Origin: Aquidulcibacter sp.
Lineage (GTDB): Bacteria > Pseudomonadota > Alphaproteobacteria > Caulobacterales > Aquidulcibacteraceae
Length of the DNA stretch: 64,000 nt
NCBI RefSeq assembly: GCF_020253525.1
Contig: NZ_JADCBK010000064.1
Coordinates: 17,462-81,461, forward strand
Direction of reading: 5' to 3'
How positions within the stretch are numbered: position 1 is the stretch's first letter; each line of letters opens with the position of its first letter. The notes below the pieces were generated by a model. It had not been told where the DNA came from. It saw only the letters and a list, made by a program, of their open reading frames with translations, and did not search any database. Shown piece by piece: positions 1 to 7,910 of this stretch. Position numbers and translations under genes: made by a program.

Positions 1-732
1 ACCCTTGGCGATGGCCTGTTTGAAACCTTGCTTTGGACTGGCCAAGAAATTCGCTTCTTCGAAGATCATATGGCCCGAATGGGCCATGGGGCTAGCCAGT
101 TAGGGCTTTCGATCCCGTTTGACATTGCGTCAATTGAACAAGGCCTGTTGAGCCTTGCAGCAAAAAGTGGCTTAAAAAGAGGAGCGCTGCGCCTGACACT
201 TACGCGCGGAACAGGGCCAAGGGGATTAAAAATACCTGAGAATAGTCAACCCAACCTGTTGGCGACACTTGCCGCCGTGCCCGCTGAATTCCCGCCTGTA
301 GAGGTCTGTATTGTGGATGTTTGGCGCGCTGGGGGAGCCCCGTCCGCACGCTTCAAGACTTTATCGTATGTCGACAATATCGTCGCCTTGTCGATAGCGC
401 AGGCGCAGGGGGCTGATGACGGCCTGATGCGTGGACCCGATGAGTCAATTGCCTGCGCGACAAGTTCGAATGTGATGATCAAGGTTGAGGGTACCTGGCG
501 CACCCCACCGATCGAAGATGGGGCCCTACCCGGGATCATTCGGGGGCGTTTGATCCGCGCTGGACTTGTCGCTGAAGGTCGGGTCAGCCTTGTTGATCTC
601 ACCAGATGCGAGGCAGCTTGCTTAACCAACGCCATTACAGGCGTACGACCAATCCGCACCTTGAACGGATTAGCCTTGGATACGGACCCAGCGCGCTTTG
701 AAAGCCTGAGAGCAGCTGTGAGCTCAGGCTAG
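1..732 (+). CDS. Aminotransferase class IV, 4-amino-4-deoxychorismate lyase-like (5' truncated)
   Basis: The gene is cut by the left edge and reads in frame from base 1; the visible part is about 243 residues. It opens with GDGLFETLLW, the N-terminal signature of fold-type IV PLP enzymes (ADC lyase PabC, branched-chain or D-amino-acid transaminases). A TSSNVMI segment followed by LPGIIRG matches the usual phosphate-binding region. A class IV PLP enzyme is well supported; PabC (folate pathway, release of pyruvate from aminodeoxychorismate) is preferred over BCAT from the short length. The stop overlaps the convergent tadE-like gene by 4 bases. Confidence 0.75.
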   Translation, partial: TLGDGLFETLLWTGQEIRFFEDHMARMGHGASQLGLSIPFDIASIEQGLLSLAAKSGLKRGALRLTLTRGTGPRGLKIPENSQPNLLATLAAVPAEFPPVEVCIVDVWRAGGAPSARFKTLSYVDNIVALSIAQAQGADDGLMRGPDESIACATSSNVMIKVEGTWRTPPIEDGALPGIIRGRLIRAGLVAEGRVSLVDLTRCEAACLTNAITGVRPIRTLNGLALDTDPARFESLRAAVSSG

Positions 733-1340
733 CAACCCGGCGTAGACACACCCGTCAAGCAGAGTTTGGCGGACTTACGGGGGCGAAAGTAAAAACGTTC
801 CCGCATGGTCGTGGTGCCTGATAGAAACGAGGTTCCCAGCGAGGTGTATTGAAGGGTGACTTCCCCAACAACGACGCCACCATTTGTTGCAAACAGGCCT
901 GTGTCGACCGCAACCGTATTCCCAACTTTCAAAGAATGGCTGTTGTTGACATTGGCGCAGCCGCCGGTGCCATCAATTTCTTGGCTCCACTCTACTTTCG
1001 GGGTGCCGGCTTGTAGGGCGATGGAGCCCACCACAAGCGACGGGCTTGTCGCCGTATAAGGGGCAAAAACACCGCGCGTTACGTTGGCTATTTGGGCGAG
1101 ATCCGTACAGCTTACCCGGTCAGTTTGCGCGGCCAAATCGCCCAATGTTGACGCAGCGAGAGTCACTTTCCGGTCGACACTGACGGCTTGACTAACTTCT
1201 GAAGCCCCAAACAGCATAAGGATCATTAGCGGCGCGATCAAAGCAAACTCGACGGCGGAAACGCCGCGCTCGGCGGTGCGGTTTTGCGATGCCTGACTTA
1301 GAGGACTCAGTCTGTTTTTAAGTGAGGTTTTGAACGTCAT
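729..1340 (-). CDS. TadE/TadG-like pseudopilin-family pilus assembly protein
   Basis: About 203 residues. A basic N-terminus is followed by RGVSAVEFALIAPLMILMLF (about residues 25-45), the prepilin-like hydrophobic helix with the conserved Glu of TadE-family minor pseudopilins. The rest is predicted periplasmic. A TTG 15 bases upstream is in frame and overlaps the previous stop, but the ATG at 1340 has a GAGG about 10 bases ahead and is preferred. It is the last gene of a leftward trio opposite the flp pilin genes, so it probably acts as a minor pilin or pilus accessory at the inner membrane. Which of TadE, TadF or TadG it corresponds to cannot be told. Confidence 0.8.
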   Translation of the reverse strand: MTFKTSLKNRLSPLSQASQNRTAERGVSAVEFALIAPLMILMLFGASEVSQAVSVDRKVTLAASTLGDLAAQTDRVSCTDLAQIANVTRGVFAPYTATSPSLVVGSIALQAGTPKVEWSQEIDGTGGCANVNNSHSLKVGNTVAVDTGLFATNGGVVVGEVTLQYTSLGTSFLSGTTTMRERFYFRPRKSAKLCLTGVSTPGC

Positions 1341-1351
1341 TACAAACAACC

Positions 1352-1933
1352 TCAATTGAACGGTTCGTTACGGAATGCCGATGTTGCGGCAATGATGCGG
1401 TTATAGTTTCCGAGGGTGCCGCCCGAAGACGTGTCGGAGAAATTCCGCATGGCGTTGGAAATGCCAGGGGTCATCAAGGGCCAGACATAATAGCCGCGCA
1501 CCACAACAATCGCGTTGGCTGCTGTCGTCTCATAGGGCTCATCGGCGGCTGAACCCGGTGTTAAGGTCCCATCTGCCCAGGGAACAGGCAAAGTACCAGA
1601 CACGGGCTGGTTCTGAACTTGAACAAACAAGCGGGCATTACAATCAGCCAAGCCCATCATGCGGGCACAAACATTGGCTTTAAACTGGGTCTTTGTAATT
1701 GGGGCAGAAGTAGATTGTGCCTGACCTGTTCGAATTTTCCGTGCTTCTTCGGCGACGGCGGCTTCTAGCGTCGTCTGCACAAAGAAGATCATCATGGTTT
1801 CGAAAATGCCAAACAACATGAAGATGAATGGCGTGGCGACCATCGCGAATTCAACAGCAGCCGTGCCCCGCTTGCCCTGCTTAGCACGACGAGAACGCAG
1901 CCGCTTAACCATGATCGAGAGCAATGCAGACAT
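1352..1933 (-). CDS. TadE-like pilus assembly protein
   Basis: About 193 residues from the ATG at 1933; a further in-frame start upstream adds 11 residues with no family resemblance. An Arg/Lys-rich N-terminus runs into RGTAAVEFAMVATPFIFML (about residues 22-40), the TadE transmembrane pseudopilin motif with its Glu. The remaining 150 residues are extracytoplasmic and contain two Cys (CARMMGLADC), which could form a disulfide. It sits a few bases upstream of the second TadE-like gene. Flp-pilus systems usually carry two such proteins (TadE and TadF), which are processed by the same prepilin peptidase as the major pilin. Confidence 0.82.
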   Translation of the reverse strand: MSALLSIMVKRLRSRRAKQGKRGTAAVEFAMVATPFIFMLFGIFETMMIFFVQTTLEAAVAEEARKIRTGQAQSTSAPITKTQFKANVCARMMGLADCNARLFVQVQNQPVSGTLPVPWADGTLTPGSAADEPYETTAANAIVVVRGYYVWPLMTPGISNAMRNFSDTSSGGTLGNYNRIIAATSAFRNEPFN

Positions 1934-2030
1934 CGTCCACTCCTTCAACGCAGGCCCACTAAGCACAGAGGGCCTTTCAGCCTGCTTAAAGCGACGATGA
2001 CATTTTTATCTATTAACGACGATCTGCGCT

Positions 2031-2495
2031 CTATTGGCGCGAACCTGAGCCCGCAGCAAAACCCGATCGCTGGTTGATGGCCGTCACCGCGGGATTATTG
2101 CCCTGCGTGGTCCCCTCAGAATGAACATTCGGGATGCACCGCTCCTGACAGATTGCAGTGGAAATCTCTCTGCCACGTTGAATGGTAACCATGTCGCGCA
2201 CATTAGCTGGCCGCACTTGCACAGTACCCGAAAACACCGTGCGGCCCGCGGCGTCTACAGCGGTAATCTCTGTCGTGCCGGTTGACTTGCCGATGACGAA
2301 GAGCACGCGGGCATCATGGACAATCACATCGGCAATGCTGGCATTTCCGACAACCACACCCGTCACTGGGCGCTCAAAGCGCAAGGGTTGGGTTTGATCG
2401 ACTTCCAATTGAAAAGATTGCGCGGCTGCCGAACTTGCAACCAGTACGACAAAGGCGCTGGCAAACAAAGCCAATGATTTTGGAAAGTTGGACAT
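2031..2495 (-). CDS. Secretin N-terminal-domain (pilus/T2SS N-like) exported protein
   Basis: 154 residues with a signal peptide ending near ASSAAAQ. The body, VDQTQPLRFERPVTGVVVGN followed by VIGKSTGTTEITAVDAAGR, is the same module seen at the N-terminus of the CpaC secretin in this window (GKSAIVDLP..., DPNITDAVM..., GTRAGETNVFFLDAQGR). It has no secretin channel domain, so it is a stand-alone N-module, probably periplasmic. A GGAG lies 7 bases before the ATG. It is the first gene of the leftward tadE operon. A role in pilus gating or as a CpaC accessory is inferred from context. Confidence 0.8.
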   Translation of the reverse strand: MSNFPKSLALFASAFVVLVASSAAAQSFQLEVDQTQPLRFERPVTGVVVGNASIADVIVHDARVLFVIGKSTGTTEITAVDAAGRTVFSGTVQVRPANVRDMVTIQRGREISTAICQERCIPNVHSEGTTQGNNPAVTAINQRSGFAAGSGSRQ

Positions 2496-2534
2496 GACAG
2501 AACTCCGTGCTGCTGCTTGTTTTACCGCCCACCT

Positions 2535-2550
2535 GTAAACCAGCCATTAA
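2535..2550 (-). promoter_or_regulatory. Candidate CtrA box upstream of the tadE operon
   Basis: Read on the minus strand the site is TTAA-TGGCTGG-TTTAC, one substitution from TTAA-N7-TTAAC. It lies about 40-55 bases upstream of the start at 2495. This is a motif match only; the same variant right half (TTTAC) occurs upstream of the second pilin gene. Confidence 0.35.
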
Positions 2551-3021
2551 CAAGTAAACGCCGCTTGAGGCCGAAAATCTCGCAACTTGTGACGACGAAA
2601 AGTTTGAATAATTCCCCCTTTCCATGCGCGTATAATATGTAGAGAAGATACCTTCGGGTAAATTCGTCCAATATAAGACACACAACTTATAGTTTCATGA
2701 AAAAGAAAATATTTGTTTTTTGCACTGCTGACTGATTTTTGTATTTTGAGCGGTAACATATTACTCCATATTTTTTACCCAATTCTCCGGAAATTACAAA
2801 AGTGTCGAAATTTTGGCAAAATGTGGCAAATAATAGTATTTAAAATCAGATAGTTACGACAGCTATGCCATAAATTCGCTGAAAAAGTGGCATGTCGGAT
2901 CAATTCTTACGATTCAGTTAACGCGCTGTTCATGAGTCTTCAAGAGAACGAGGCGGACACGGGGAAATGGAAGCAATCAAGACTTCAACCCCCTGGTCGC
3001 ATGTAGAAAGGAAACCTAAAG
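2551..3021 (+). promoter_or_regulatory. A/T-rich promoter and leader region of pilin gene 1, with CtrA-like box at 2907-2922
   Basis: No coding sequence is visible. The stretch is much richer in A/T than its surroundings. At 2907-2922 it carries TTAC-GATTCAG-TTAAC, close to the CtrA consensus TTAA-N7-TTAAC; the spacer contains GATTC, a GANTC site of the CcrM methylase type. The box lies 100 bases before the pilin ATG. From about 2740 onward the region is repeated upstream of the second pilin gene (about 3395-3670), including TTTGAGCGGTAACATATTAC and GAAGCAATCAAGACTTCAAC. The long conserved leader suggests that promoter and 5' UTR were duplicated with the gene. Confidence 0.55.
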
Positions 3022-3192
3022 ATGAAAAAGTTTTTGAAGAAAATCCGCAACAATGAGTCCGGTGCTACCGCTATCGAGTACGGCTTGATCGCAGCTTTGA
3101 TCGCTGTGGTTCTGATTAGCTCGTTAAGCACCTTGGGCAACAATATGAGCGAACGCTTCAACTCGATTGGTACCTCGATCGGCAGCCGCTAA
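3022..3192 (+). CDS. pilA: Flp family type IVb major pilin, copy 1
   Basis: 56 residues. The protein has a short basic leader (MKKFLKKIRNNESG) and then ATAIEYGLIAALIAVVLI, the classic Flp prepilin: processing after Gly14 and Glu5/Tyr6 of the mature pilin. The mature subunit of about 42 residues polymerises into the Flp pilus after cleavage by the CpaA-type peptidase encoded at 3973. The ATG has AGGAAAC upstream. It differs from copy 2 at five positions (4, 5, 33, 36, 44). Only a weak terminator separates it from copy 2. Confidence 0.95.
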   Translation: MKKFLKKIRNNESGATAIEYGLIAALIAVVLISSLSTLGNNMSERFNSIGTSIGSR

Positions 3193-3673
3193 TACAGACT
3201 TTGTCAATTAAAATTGGCGCTTGGTCTTCGGGCCAAGCGTCTCTTTGCTCTCCGACGCGTACAAGATGTTCTCCTACGCGTATAAGATATAAAGCAAACC
3301 CCAGGAGGAAAGTGCGACTGATCCCGGGTGAACAACTTTCAATTTTCTGAGGGAGAAATGCTAGTTTTTATGGCTTAATGGGCTGTGCTTTGTACTTTGA
3401 GCGGTAACATATTACTTCGTATTTTCTATCTAATTCTACGGAACCTATGAAGTTGCAGAAATTTTGGCAAAAGAAGACACAAAAATCATCATTAAAATCA
3501 GTAAGTTGAATTTGTGTGGCCGCAAATGTGCCGAGAAAGTGGCATGTCAGTTCAATTTTTACGTTTCAGTTTACGCCATGTTTATGAGTCTTCGCTAGAA
3601 CGATGAGGACACAGGGAATTAGAAGCAATCAAGACTTCAACCACCCGGTCGCATGTAGAATGGGAACCTAAAA
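3193..3673 (+). repeat. Inter-pilin region: duplicated promoter/leader with CtrA-like box at 3559-3574
   Basis: There is no gene here. From about 3395 to 3670 the sequence repeats the region before pilin copy 1 with scattered changes, so the duplicated unit is promoter, leader, pilin and terminator. TTAC-GTTTCAG-TTTAC at 3559-3574 occupies the same place as the CtrA-like box of copy 1, 100 bases before the ATG, but matches the consensus less well. A short direct repeat, CGCGTACAAGAT / CGCGTATAAGAT, lies at about 3257-3288. Confidence 0.6.
3216..3248 (+). terminator. Weak or degenerate terminator after pilin copy 1
   Basis: The inverted repeat GGCGCTTGG / CCAAGCGTC with a short loop is the counterpart of the strong hairpin after copy 2. 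One pair has decayed to G-U and the T-tract is broken (TCTTTG), so partial read-through is plausible. Confidence 0.5.
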
Positions 3674-3844
3674 ATGAAAAAGCTTTTCAAGAAAATCCGC
3701 AACAATGAGTCCGGTGCAACCGCTATCGAATACGGTCTGATCGCAGCTTTGATCGCTGTTGTTCTGATCACCTCGTTGGGCACCTTGGGCAACAACATGA
3801 GCGCCCGCTTCAACTCGATCGGTACCTCGATCGGCAGCCGCTAA
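3674..3844 (+). CDS. pilA: Flp family type IVb major pilin, copy 2
   Basis: 56 residues, near-identical to copy 1, with the same SG/ATAIEYGL prepilin cleavage site and hydrophobic helix. Substitutions relative to copy 1 are F4L, L5F, S33T, S36G and E44A; the last alters charge on the mature subunit. It is preceded by GGGAACCT and followed by a strong intrinsic terminator. The start, stop and leader are all conserved between copies, so both are probably functional. Confidence 0.95.
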   Translation: MKKLFKKIRNNESGATAIEYGLIAALIAVVLITSLGTLGNNMSARFNSIGTSIGSR

Positions 3845-3867
3845 TACAGACTTTGTCTGTTAAAATT

Positions 3868-3901
3868 GGCGCTTGGTCTCCGGACCAAGCGCCTTTTTTT
3901 T
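3868..3901 (+). terminator. Intrinsic terminator of the pilin locus
   Basis: The perfect stem GGCGCTTGGTC / GACCAAGCGCC has a 4-base loop (TCCG) and is followed by eight T residues. It separates high-level pilin transcription from cpaA downstream. Confidence 0.88.
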
Positions 3902-3972
3902 GTTCTTTACCCCAGCCTAGCTCCCTCAGCGCCATTTACCTTGGCTTAGCGGAACCGTGCTAAAAGGCGACC

Positions 3973-4494
3973 ATGACACTTGGACCTGAAACATTTGCAG
4001 CAGCTGCAGGCTTGATCGCCTTTTCGGGGGCCATGATCTGGGCTGGGATAGGCGATGTTCGCACATTCCTAATCACAAACAAACTAAACATGCTGATTGC
4101 GGCAGGTTTTCTAGTTTTCGCGTTGCCGATGGGCTTAGGCGTGAATGATCTCGCGGCCCACGTTGGGGTTGGCCTAGTAACTACGATCATTGCCATGGGC
4201 ATGTTCTTAATCGGCGTTTATGGCGGCGGTGATGCCAAATTGACCGGTGCTGCAGCCTTGTGGCTTGGGCCAGCAGCTATGATGCCATTCATCCTATACA
4301 CGGCCATAGCTGGTGGAATCTTGGTGCTGTTCCTTATCTTGGGCCGCCGCCTGGCGAAGCAGTTTGGTCTGCCCAAGAGTCCGCGCTGGGCACGTCGACT
4401 ATTACGGAAATCCGCAGCCGTCCCTTACGGGGTTGCTTTGGGAATTGGGGCAATTCTTGCAACGCCATATACCGTTTGGTTTCCAAGCATTTAA
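3973..4494 (+). CDS. cpaA: Flp prepilin peptidase CpaA/TadV (A24 family)
   Basis: 173 residues, a polytopic inner-membrane aspartyl protease of the short TadV/CpaA type lacking the N-methyltransferase domain. The two expected catalytic Asp are seen at D28 (GDVRTFLITN) and D87 (the GGGDAKL motif). It should cleave the leader of the two Flp pilins and probably also the TadE-like proteins. It lies just after the pilin terminator, in the canonical pilA-cpaA order. Confidence 0.92.
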   Translation: MTLGPETFAAAAGLIAFSGAMIWAGIGDVRTFLITNKLNMLIAAGFLVFALPMGLGVNDLAAHVGVGLVTTIIAMGMFLIGVYGGGDAKLTGAAALWLGPAAMMPFILYTAIAGGILVLFLILGRRLAKQFGLPKSPRWARRLLRKSAAVPYGVALGIGAILATPYTVWFPSI

Positions 4495-4545
4495 CCTAAA
4501 ATTGTGTAAATTGTTTGCATTTCTTGAACCAAAGAAATCATCGCG

Positions 4546-4560
4546 TTAACCTCTTCTTAG
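4546..4560 (+). promoter_or_regulatory. Candidate CtrA box upstream of the cpaB operon
   Basis: TTAA-CCTCTTC-TTAG is one base from TTAA-N7-TTAA. It lies about 108 bases before the cpaB start, almost the same distance as the box before pilin copy 1. Motif match only. Confidence 0.4.
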
Positions 4561-4667
4561 AACCTATTTACGCATGGTCGTCCGGTAAATCGTTTTGGAT
4601 TTGGGTGATTCTCTAAGGGTTCAGCAGGAAATTGGCCTGCAAGAACCCTGAGCGGGAGATGCGTAGC

Positions 4668-5537
4668 GTGAATATTCGGCAAATCTCGATCATTGGCGGT
4701 GCTTTGCTAGTCGCAGGTGGCGCATTCATTTGGATGCGGTCGCAAGCCGGAAACCCACAAGTCGCGCAACCGGTTGCGGTTGTCGAGGCCAAGGTCGAAA
4801 CCGTCAATGTTTTGGTTGCTAAGCGCGATATGGTTGTGGGCGAACGCATTTCGCCGTCCTCCTTGGGATGGGAAGCCTATACCCCGACCAGCGCTGCTGC
4901 GCCCGGATTCATCTTGCAATCAAAAAGTCCCAAGGCAATTGAAGAGCTAACCAATGGCATCGTTCGCCAAGCCATGGTGAAGGGCGAACCTGTGCTCGCC
5001 AGCAAAATTGTCGATGTTGATGCAAAAACAGGGGCGATGGCCGCACTGCTTACGCCCGGCATGCGCGCTGTCTCCTTCCCAATCAGCCCAGAAACAGCTG
5101 TTGCGGGTTTTGTGCTTCCAGATGATCGCGTCGACATTATTCTGACGCGTGAGGTACAATTTACCTCTAATGGTCAGTCTCAGTCTAAGGTCGTTTCAGC
5201 GGCTATTTTGGAGAATGTCCGCGTGCTGGCAATCGACCAGTCGGTCACGCAGGATAAAGACAAAACAACCCTACCAGGCGGCGTCGCGACGGTTGAATTG
5301 TCTGCATCTGATGCTGAGAAAGTTCGTCTAGCGCATAAACTTGGTGATTTATCCCTTATCTTGCGTGGCTATGCAGATGCTGGTGGTGCAACTTTTGCGT
5401 CGACCGGTACCGACGTCATGAGCCAACGCACTGGCATTGCGCAAACAAGCGACCCGAAGCCGGCGGCAACCCAAGTGGTCCAACAAGCTTCTCAGCCCAT
5501 CCCGACGACCGTTAAAGTATATCGGGGAGGGCAGTGA
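4668..5537 (+). CDS. cpaB: Flp pilus assembly protein CpaB/RcpC
   Basis: 289 residues from the GTG at 4668, chosen because GGGAG sits 9 bases upstream; an ATG at 4659 would abut that sequence. It has an N-terminal membrane anchor (IISIIGGALLVAGG type) and then a SAF-like domain (VNVLVAKRDMVVGERISPSS) typical of CpaB/RcpC. It is periplasmic and associated with the secretin and outer-membrane part of the Flp machine. The stop overlaps the cpaC start (TGATG), so the two are translationally coupled. First gene of cpaBCDEF-tadBC. Confidence 0.9.
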   Translation: MNIRQISIIGGALLVAGGAFIWMRSQAGNPQVAQPVAVVEAKVETVNVLVAKRDMVVGERISPSSLGWEAYTPTSAAAPGFILQSKSPKAIEELTNGIVRQAMVKGEPVLASKIVDVDAKTGAMAALLTPGMRAVSFPISPETAVAGFVLPDDRVDIILTREVQFTSNGQSQSKVVSAAILENVRVLAIDQSVTQDKDKTTLPGGVATVELSASDAEKVRLAHKLGDLSLILRGYADAGGATFASTGTDVMSQRTGIAQTSDPKPAATQVVQQASQPIPTTVKVYRGGQ

Positions 5538-7150
5538 TGCGCAGAACCCAAGCCGCGAAACGTCTACTCGCCGCAGCTTCGAGTCTTGTGCTGTGCGTTG
5601 GGTTGATCCCAAGCATGGCATCTGCCCAAGCTGCCATCTCAAAGCCCGCCAGTCACGCCACTACGACCCAGCGCCTCACCTTAGGGCTGGGTAAATCCGC
5701 GATTGTCGACTTGCCAGTTGATGCCCGCGATGTTGTGGTCTCTGACCCAAACATCACGGATGCAGTCATGCGCACCGGCCGCCGAGCCGTCCTACTCGGC
5801 ACCCGAGCGGGTGAAACCAATGTCTTTTTTCTAGATGCGCAGGGCCGCCAGATTTTGGCACTGGAGATTCGGGTTGCCCGCGACACGTCGGAATTAAACG
5901 CTTTGATCCAACGCTTAGTGCCAGAGGCACGCGTTGTCGTTGATAGTGTGGGCGACTCTATCATTTTGACAGGCGAAGTCCCCAATGGACTGACGGCTGA
6001 CCAAGTTCTGCGCATTGCCGGCCAATATGCAGGCGGCGTCGACAAAGTTCTGAACATGATGAGCGTCTTGTCGGGCGATCAAGTCATGCTGCGCGTTCGC
6101 ATCGTAGAAATGCAGCGTTCGGTTATCAAGCAATTGGGCATGAACCTGACCTCCACCAACATCCTCAATCAGCTTTTGCCGGAGGATTGGGGCCTTAAAT
6201 TTGCGACTGCCAATGGCTTTTCGGTGAATGGGGCCTTCTTAGGCGGCACCACGATTGACTCGACTTGGGCACAAAACTTCATTCGCCCTGTTTCAAACTC
6301 GTTTCTGAGCGGCAATTCCAGTCTTCTTGACCCAACTGTCGGCGCGGGCGCAGGTGGCTTTAGTTCGAGGTTTAACCCTGATACGGGCCGCACAGAGGTC
6401 ACCTATGGCCCCGGCGAACTGGTGTCGGGGCAGCGCACGGATAGCAACATCCAAGCATTGGAACGTGTTGGCTTGGCCCGGACCTTAGCCGAACCAAATC
6501 TTACTGCAACATCGGGTGAGCCCGCTAAATTCTTGGCCGGGGGTGAATTCCCTGTACCGACGGCCCAAGAAGGCAATCGCGTCTCGGTTGAATTCAAGCC
6601 CTTTGGTGTCGGCTTGGGCTTTACGCCCATCATCTTGAGCCCCGATCGTATATCTCTGAAGATTTCCACAGAAGTTTCCGAAATCTCCACGGCTGCCTCC
6701 TTCCGCCAGGCGGATACACTCATTCGGGATGCGGCAGGAAACATTACAGATACGATCCGCGGCTTGTCTATTCCTGGGGTCTCCGTACGGCGCGCCGAGA
6801 ACACGATGGAGTTGCCTTCAGGGCGTTCGATGGTGATGGCCGGCCTCATTCAACAGGCAACGCGGCAGTCGATTGAGGGGATGCCCGGCCTCAAAGATCT
6901 CCCCATTTTGGGCAATCTCTTCCGGTCGCGTGACTTCCAAAGCAATGAAACCGAGCTGGTCATCATCGTCACGCCCTACATCGTAAAGTCGACGACCATG
7001 GACCAACTGCAGACGCCGGGAGATGGATACGCCCCATCAAATGACGCAACAGCCTTATTACTGGGTCGCATGAATAAAATCGTCAAACCCGATTCGAAGG
7101 GGCTGCCGCAAGGACGTTATCGTGCCCCTGTCGGCCATATTGTGAATTAA
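5537..7150 (+). CDS. cpaC: Flp pilus outer-membrane secretin CpaC/RcpA
   Basis: About 537 residues. A signal peptide ends near SMASAQA. The N-terminal pilus/T2SS-type module spans about residues 40-115 and a BON-like segment about 120-180. The C-terminal secretin domain includes RTLAEPNLTATSGEPAKFLA and ends around ELVIIVTPYIV, the secretin signature. It forms the multimeric channel for the Flp pilus. The start overlaps the cpaB stop. The N-module has a stand-alone paralogue at 2031-2495. Confidence 0.93.
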   Translation: MRRTQAAKRLLAAASSLVLCVGLIPSMASAQAAISKPASHATTTQRLTLGLGKSAIVDLPVDARDVVVSDPNITDAVMRTGRRAVLLGTRAGETNVFFLDAQGRQILALEIRVARDTSELNALIQRLVPEARVVVDSVGDSIILTGEVPNGLTADQVLRIAGQYAGGVDKVLNMMSVLSGDQVMLRVRIVEMQRSVIKQLGMNLTSTNILNQLLPEDWGLKFATANGFSVNGAFLGGTTIDSTWAQNFIRPVSNSFLSGNSSLLDPTVGAGAGGFSSRFNPDTGRTEVTYGPGELVSGQRTDSNIQALERVGLARTLAEPNLTATSGEPAKFLAGGEFPVPTAQEGNRVSVEFKPFGVGLGFTPIILSPDRISLKISTEVSEISTAASFRQADTLIRDAAGNITDTIRGLSIPGVSVRRAENTMELPSGRSMVMAGLIQQATRQSIEGMPGLKDLPILGNLFRSRDFQSNETELVIIVTPYIVKSTTMDQLQTPGDGYAPSNDATALLLGRMNKIVKPDSKGLPQGRYRAPVGHIVN

Positions 7151-7166
7151 GATCAGGAAGAAGCCG

Positions 7167-7910
7167 ATGAACCAAGTAGTCGCTCCAAACGCTTCAATCG
7201 CCCGAACCGGCAAGGCCGCCGCCATGGCGGTTGCGCTGTCAGCGCTGATGCTACTCGGCGCCTGCGGGGGCGGTCATGCTGCCAAAGAAGAGGCCCCTGT
7301 CGATTTTGTTGAGCAGGCCCATTTGAAACGCACGGTTCTAGATGCCTACATCCCTGAAGTCGTCCCCGTCGAAGCGCGTATGGCGGTTTCCGCACCGAGT
7401 GGCGCTGTTGGCCTCAATGTACAAGAAGCGGCAGAGCTGAAGGCTTTCGCCCAAGAATATGTTCGTCTTGGTCGCGGCAATATCGTTGTTTCGGTACCCG
7501 CTAATGCCAGCAACAGCCAAACGGCTGGGCAAGTAGCCCAAGATGTTCAACGGGCCCTTTTCCTTGGTGGCGTTGATTTTTCAAAAATCTCTTCCGGCCC
7601 CTATCAAGCGCAAGGGCAGTCCAATGCCCCGATTTTGATTACTTTCGGCCGCTATGAAGCCAAGCCAATCGTTTGCGAACCTTGGACGTCGTTTGATCCG
7701 CGAAAGACGGCCAACAACACGCCAGTCGACCGATTTACATGCGCTCAGAACGCCAATTTAGCCGCGATGGTGGCTGATCCTGGCGACCTTCTTGGCGATC
7801 GCAAAGATGGGCCGCGCGATGCAGCCCGAATTCAGACAGGTATTGATCTACACCGCAAAGGCGGTGTGCCGACAGTTAGTGGATCCGTTGCAGCCGGGGG
7901 TGGCAAATGA
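7167..7910 (+). CDS. cpaD: Flp pilus lipoprotein CpaD
   Basis: 247 residues with a lipobox LLGAC (Cys33) after a hydrophobic leader, so an outer-membrane lipoprotein is expected. CpaD family features include VPANASNSQTAGQVAQDV and a C-terminal CAQNANLAAMVADPGDLL motif. The likely role is assisting or stabilising the CpaC secretin. An AGGA precedes the ATG and the stop overlaps the cpaE ATG by 4 bases. Confidence 0.9.
   Translation: MNQVVAPNASIARTGKAAAMAVALSALMLLGACGGGHAAKEEAPVDFVEQAHLKRTVLDAYIPEVVPVEARMAVSAPSGAVGLNVQEAAELKAFAQEYVRLGRGNIVVSVPANASNSQTAGQVAQDVQRALFLGGVDFSKISSGPYQAQGQSNAPILITFGRYEAKPIVCEPWTSFDPRKTANNTPVDRFTCAQNANLAAMVADPGDLLGDRKDGPRDAARIQTGIDLHRKGGVPTVSGSVAAGGGK

Noticed and set aside
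2880..2910. Sigma-54 type promoter (TGGCA element) before pilin 1
   Set aside because: TGGCATG is conserved in both pilin promoters, but no GC element at the required spacing was found.
6403..6849. 148-codon minus-strand frame inside cpaC
   Set aside because: Mirror of the secretin domain; the plus-strand product is unambiguous.
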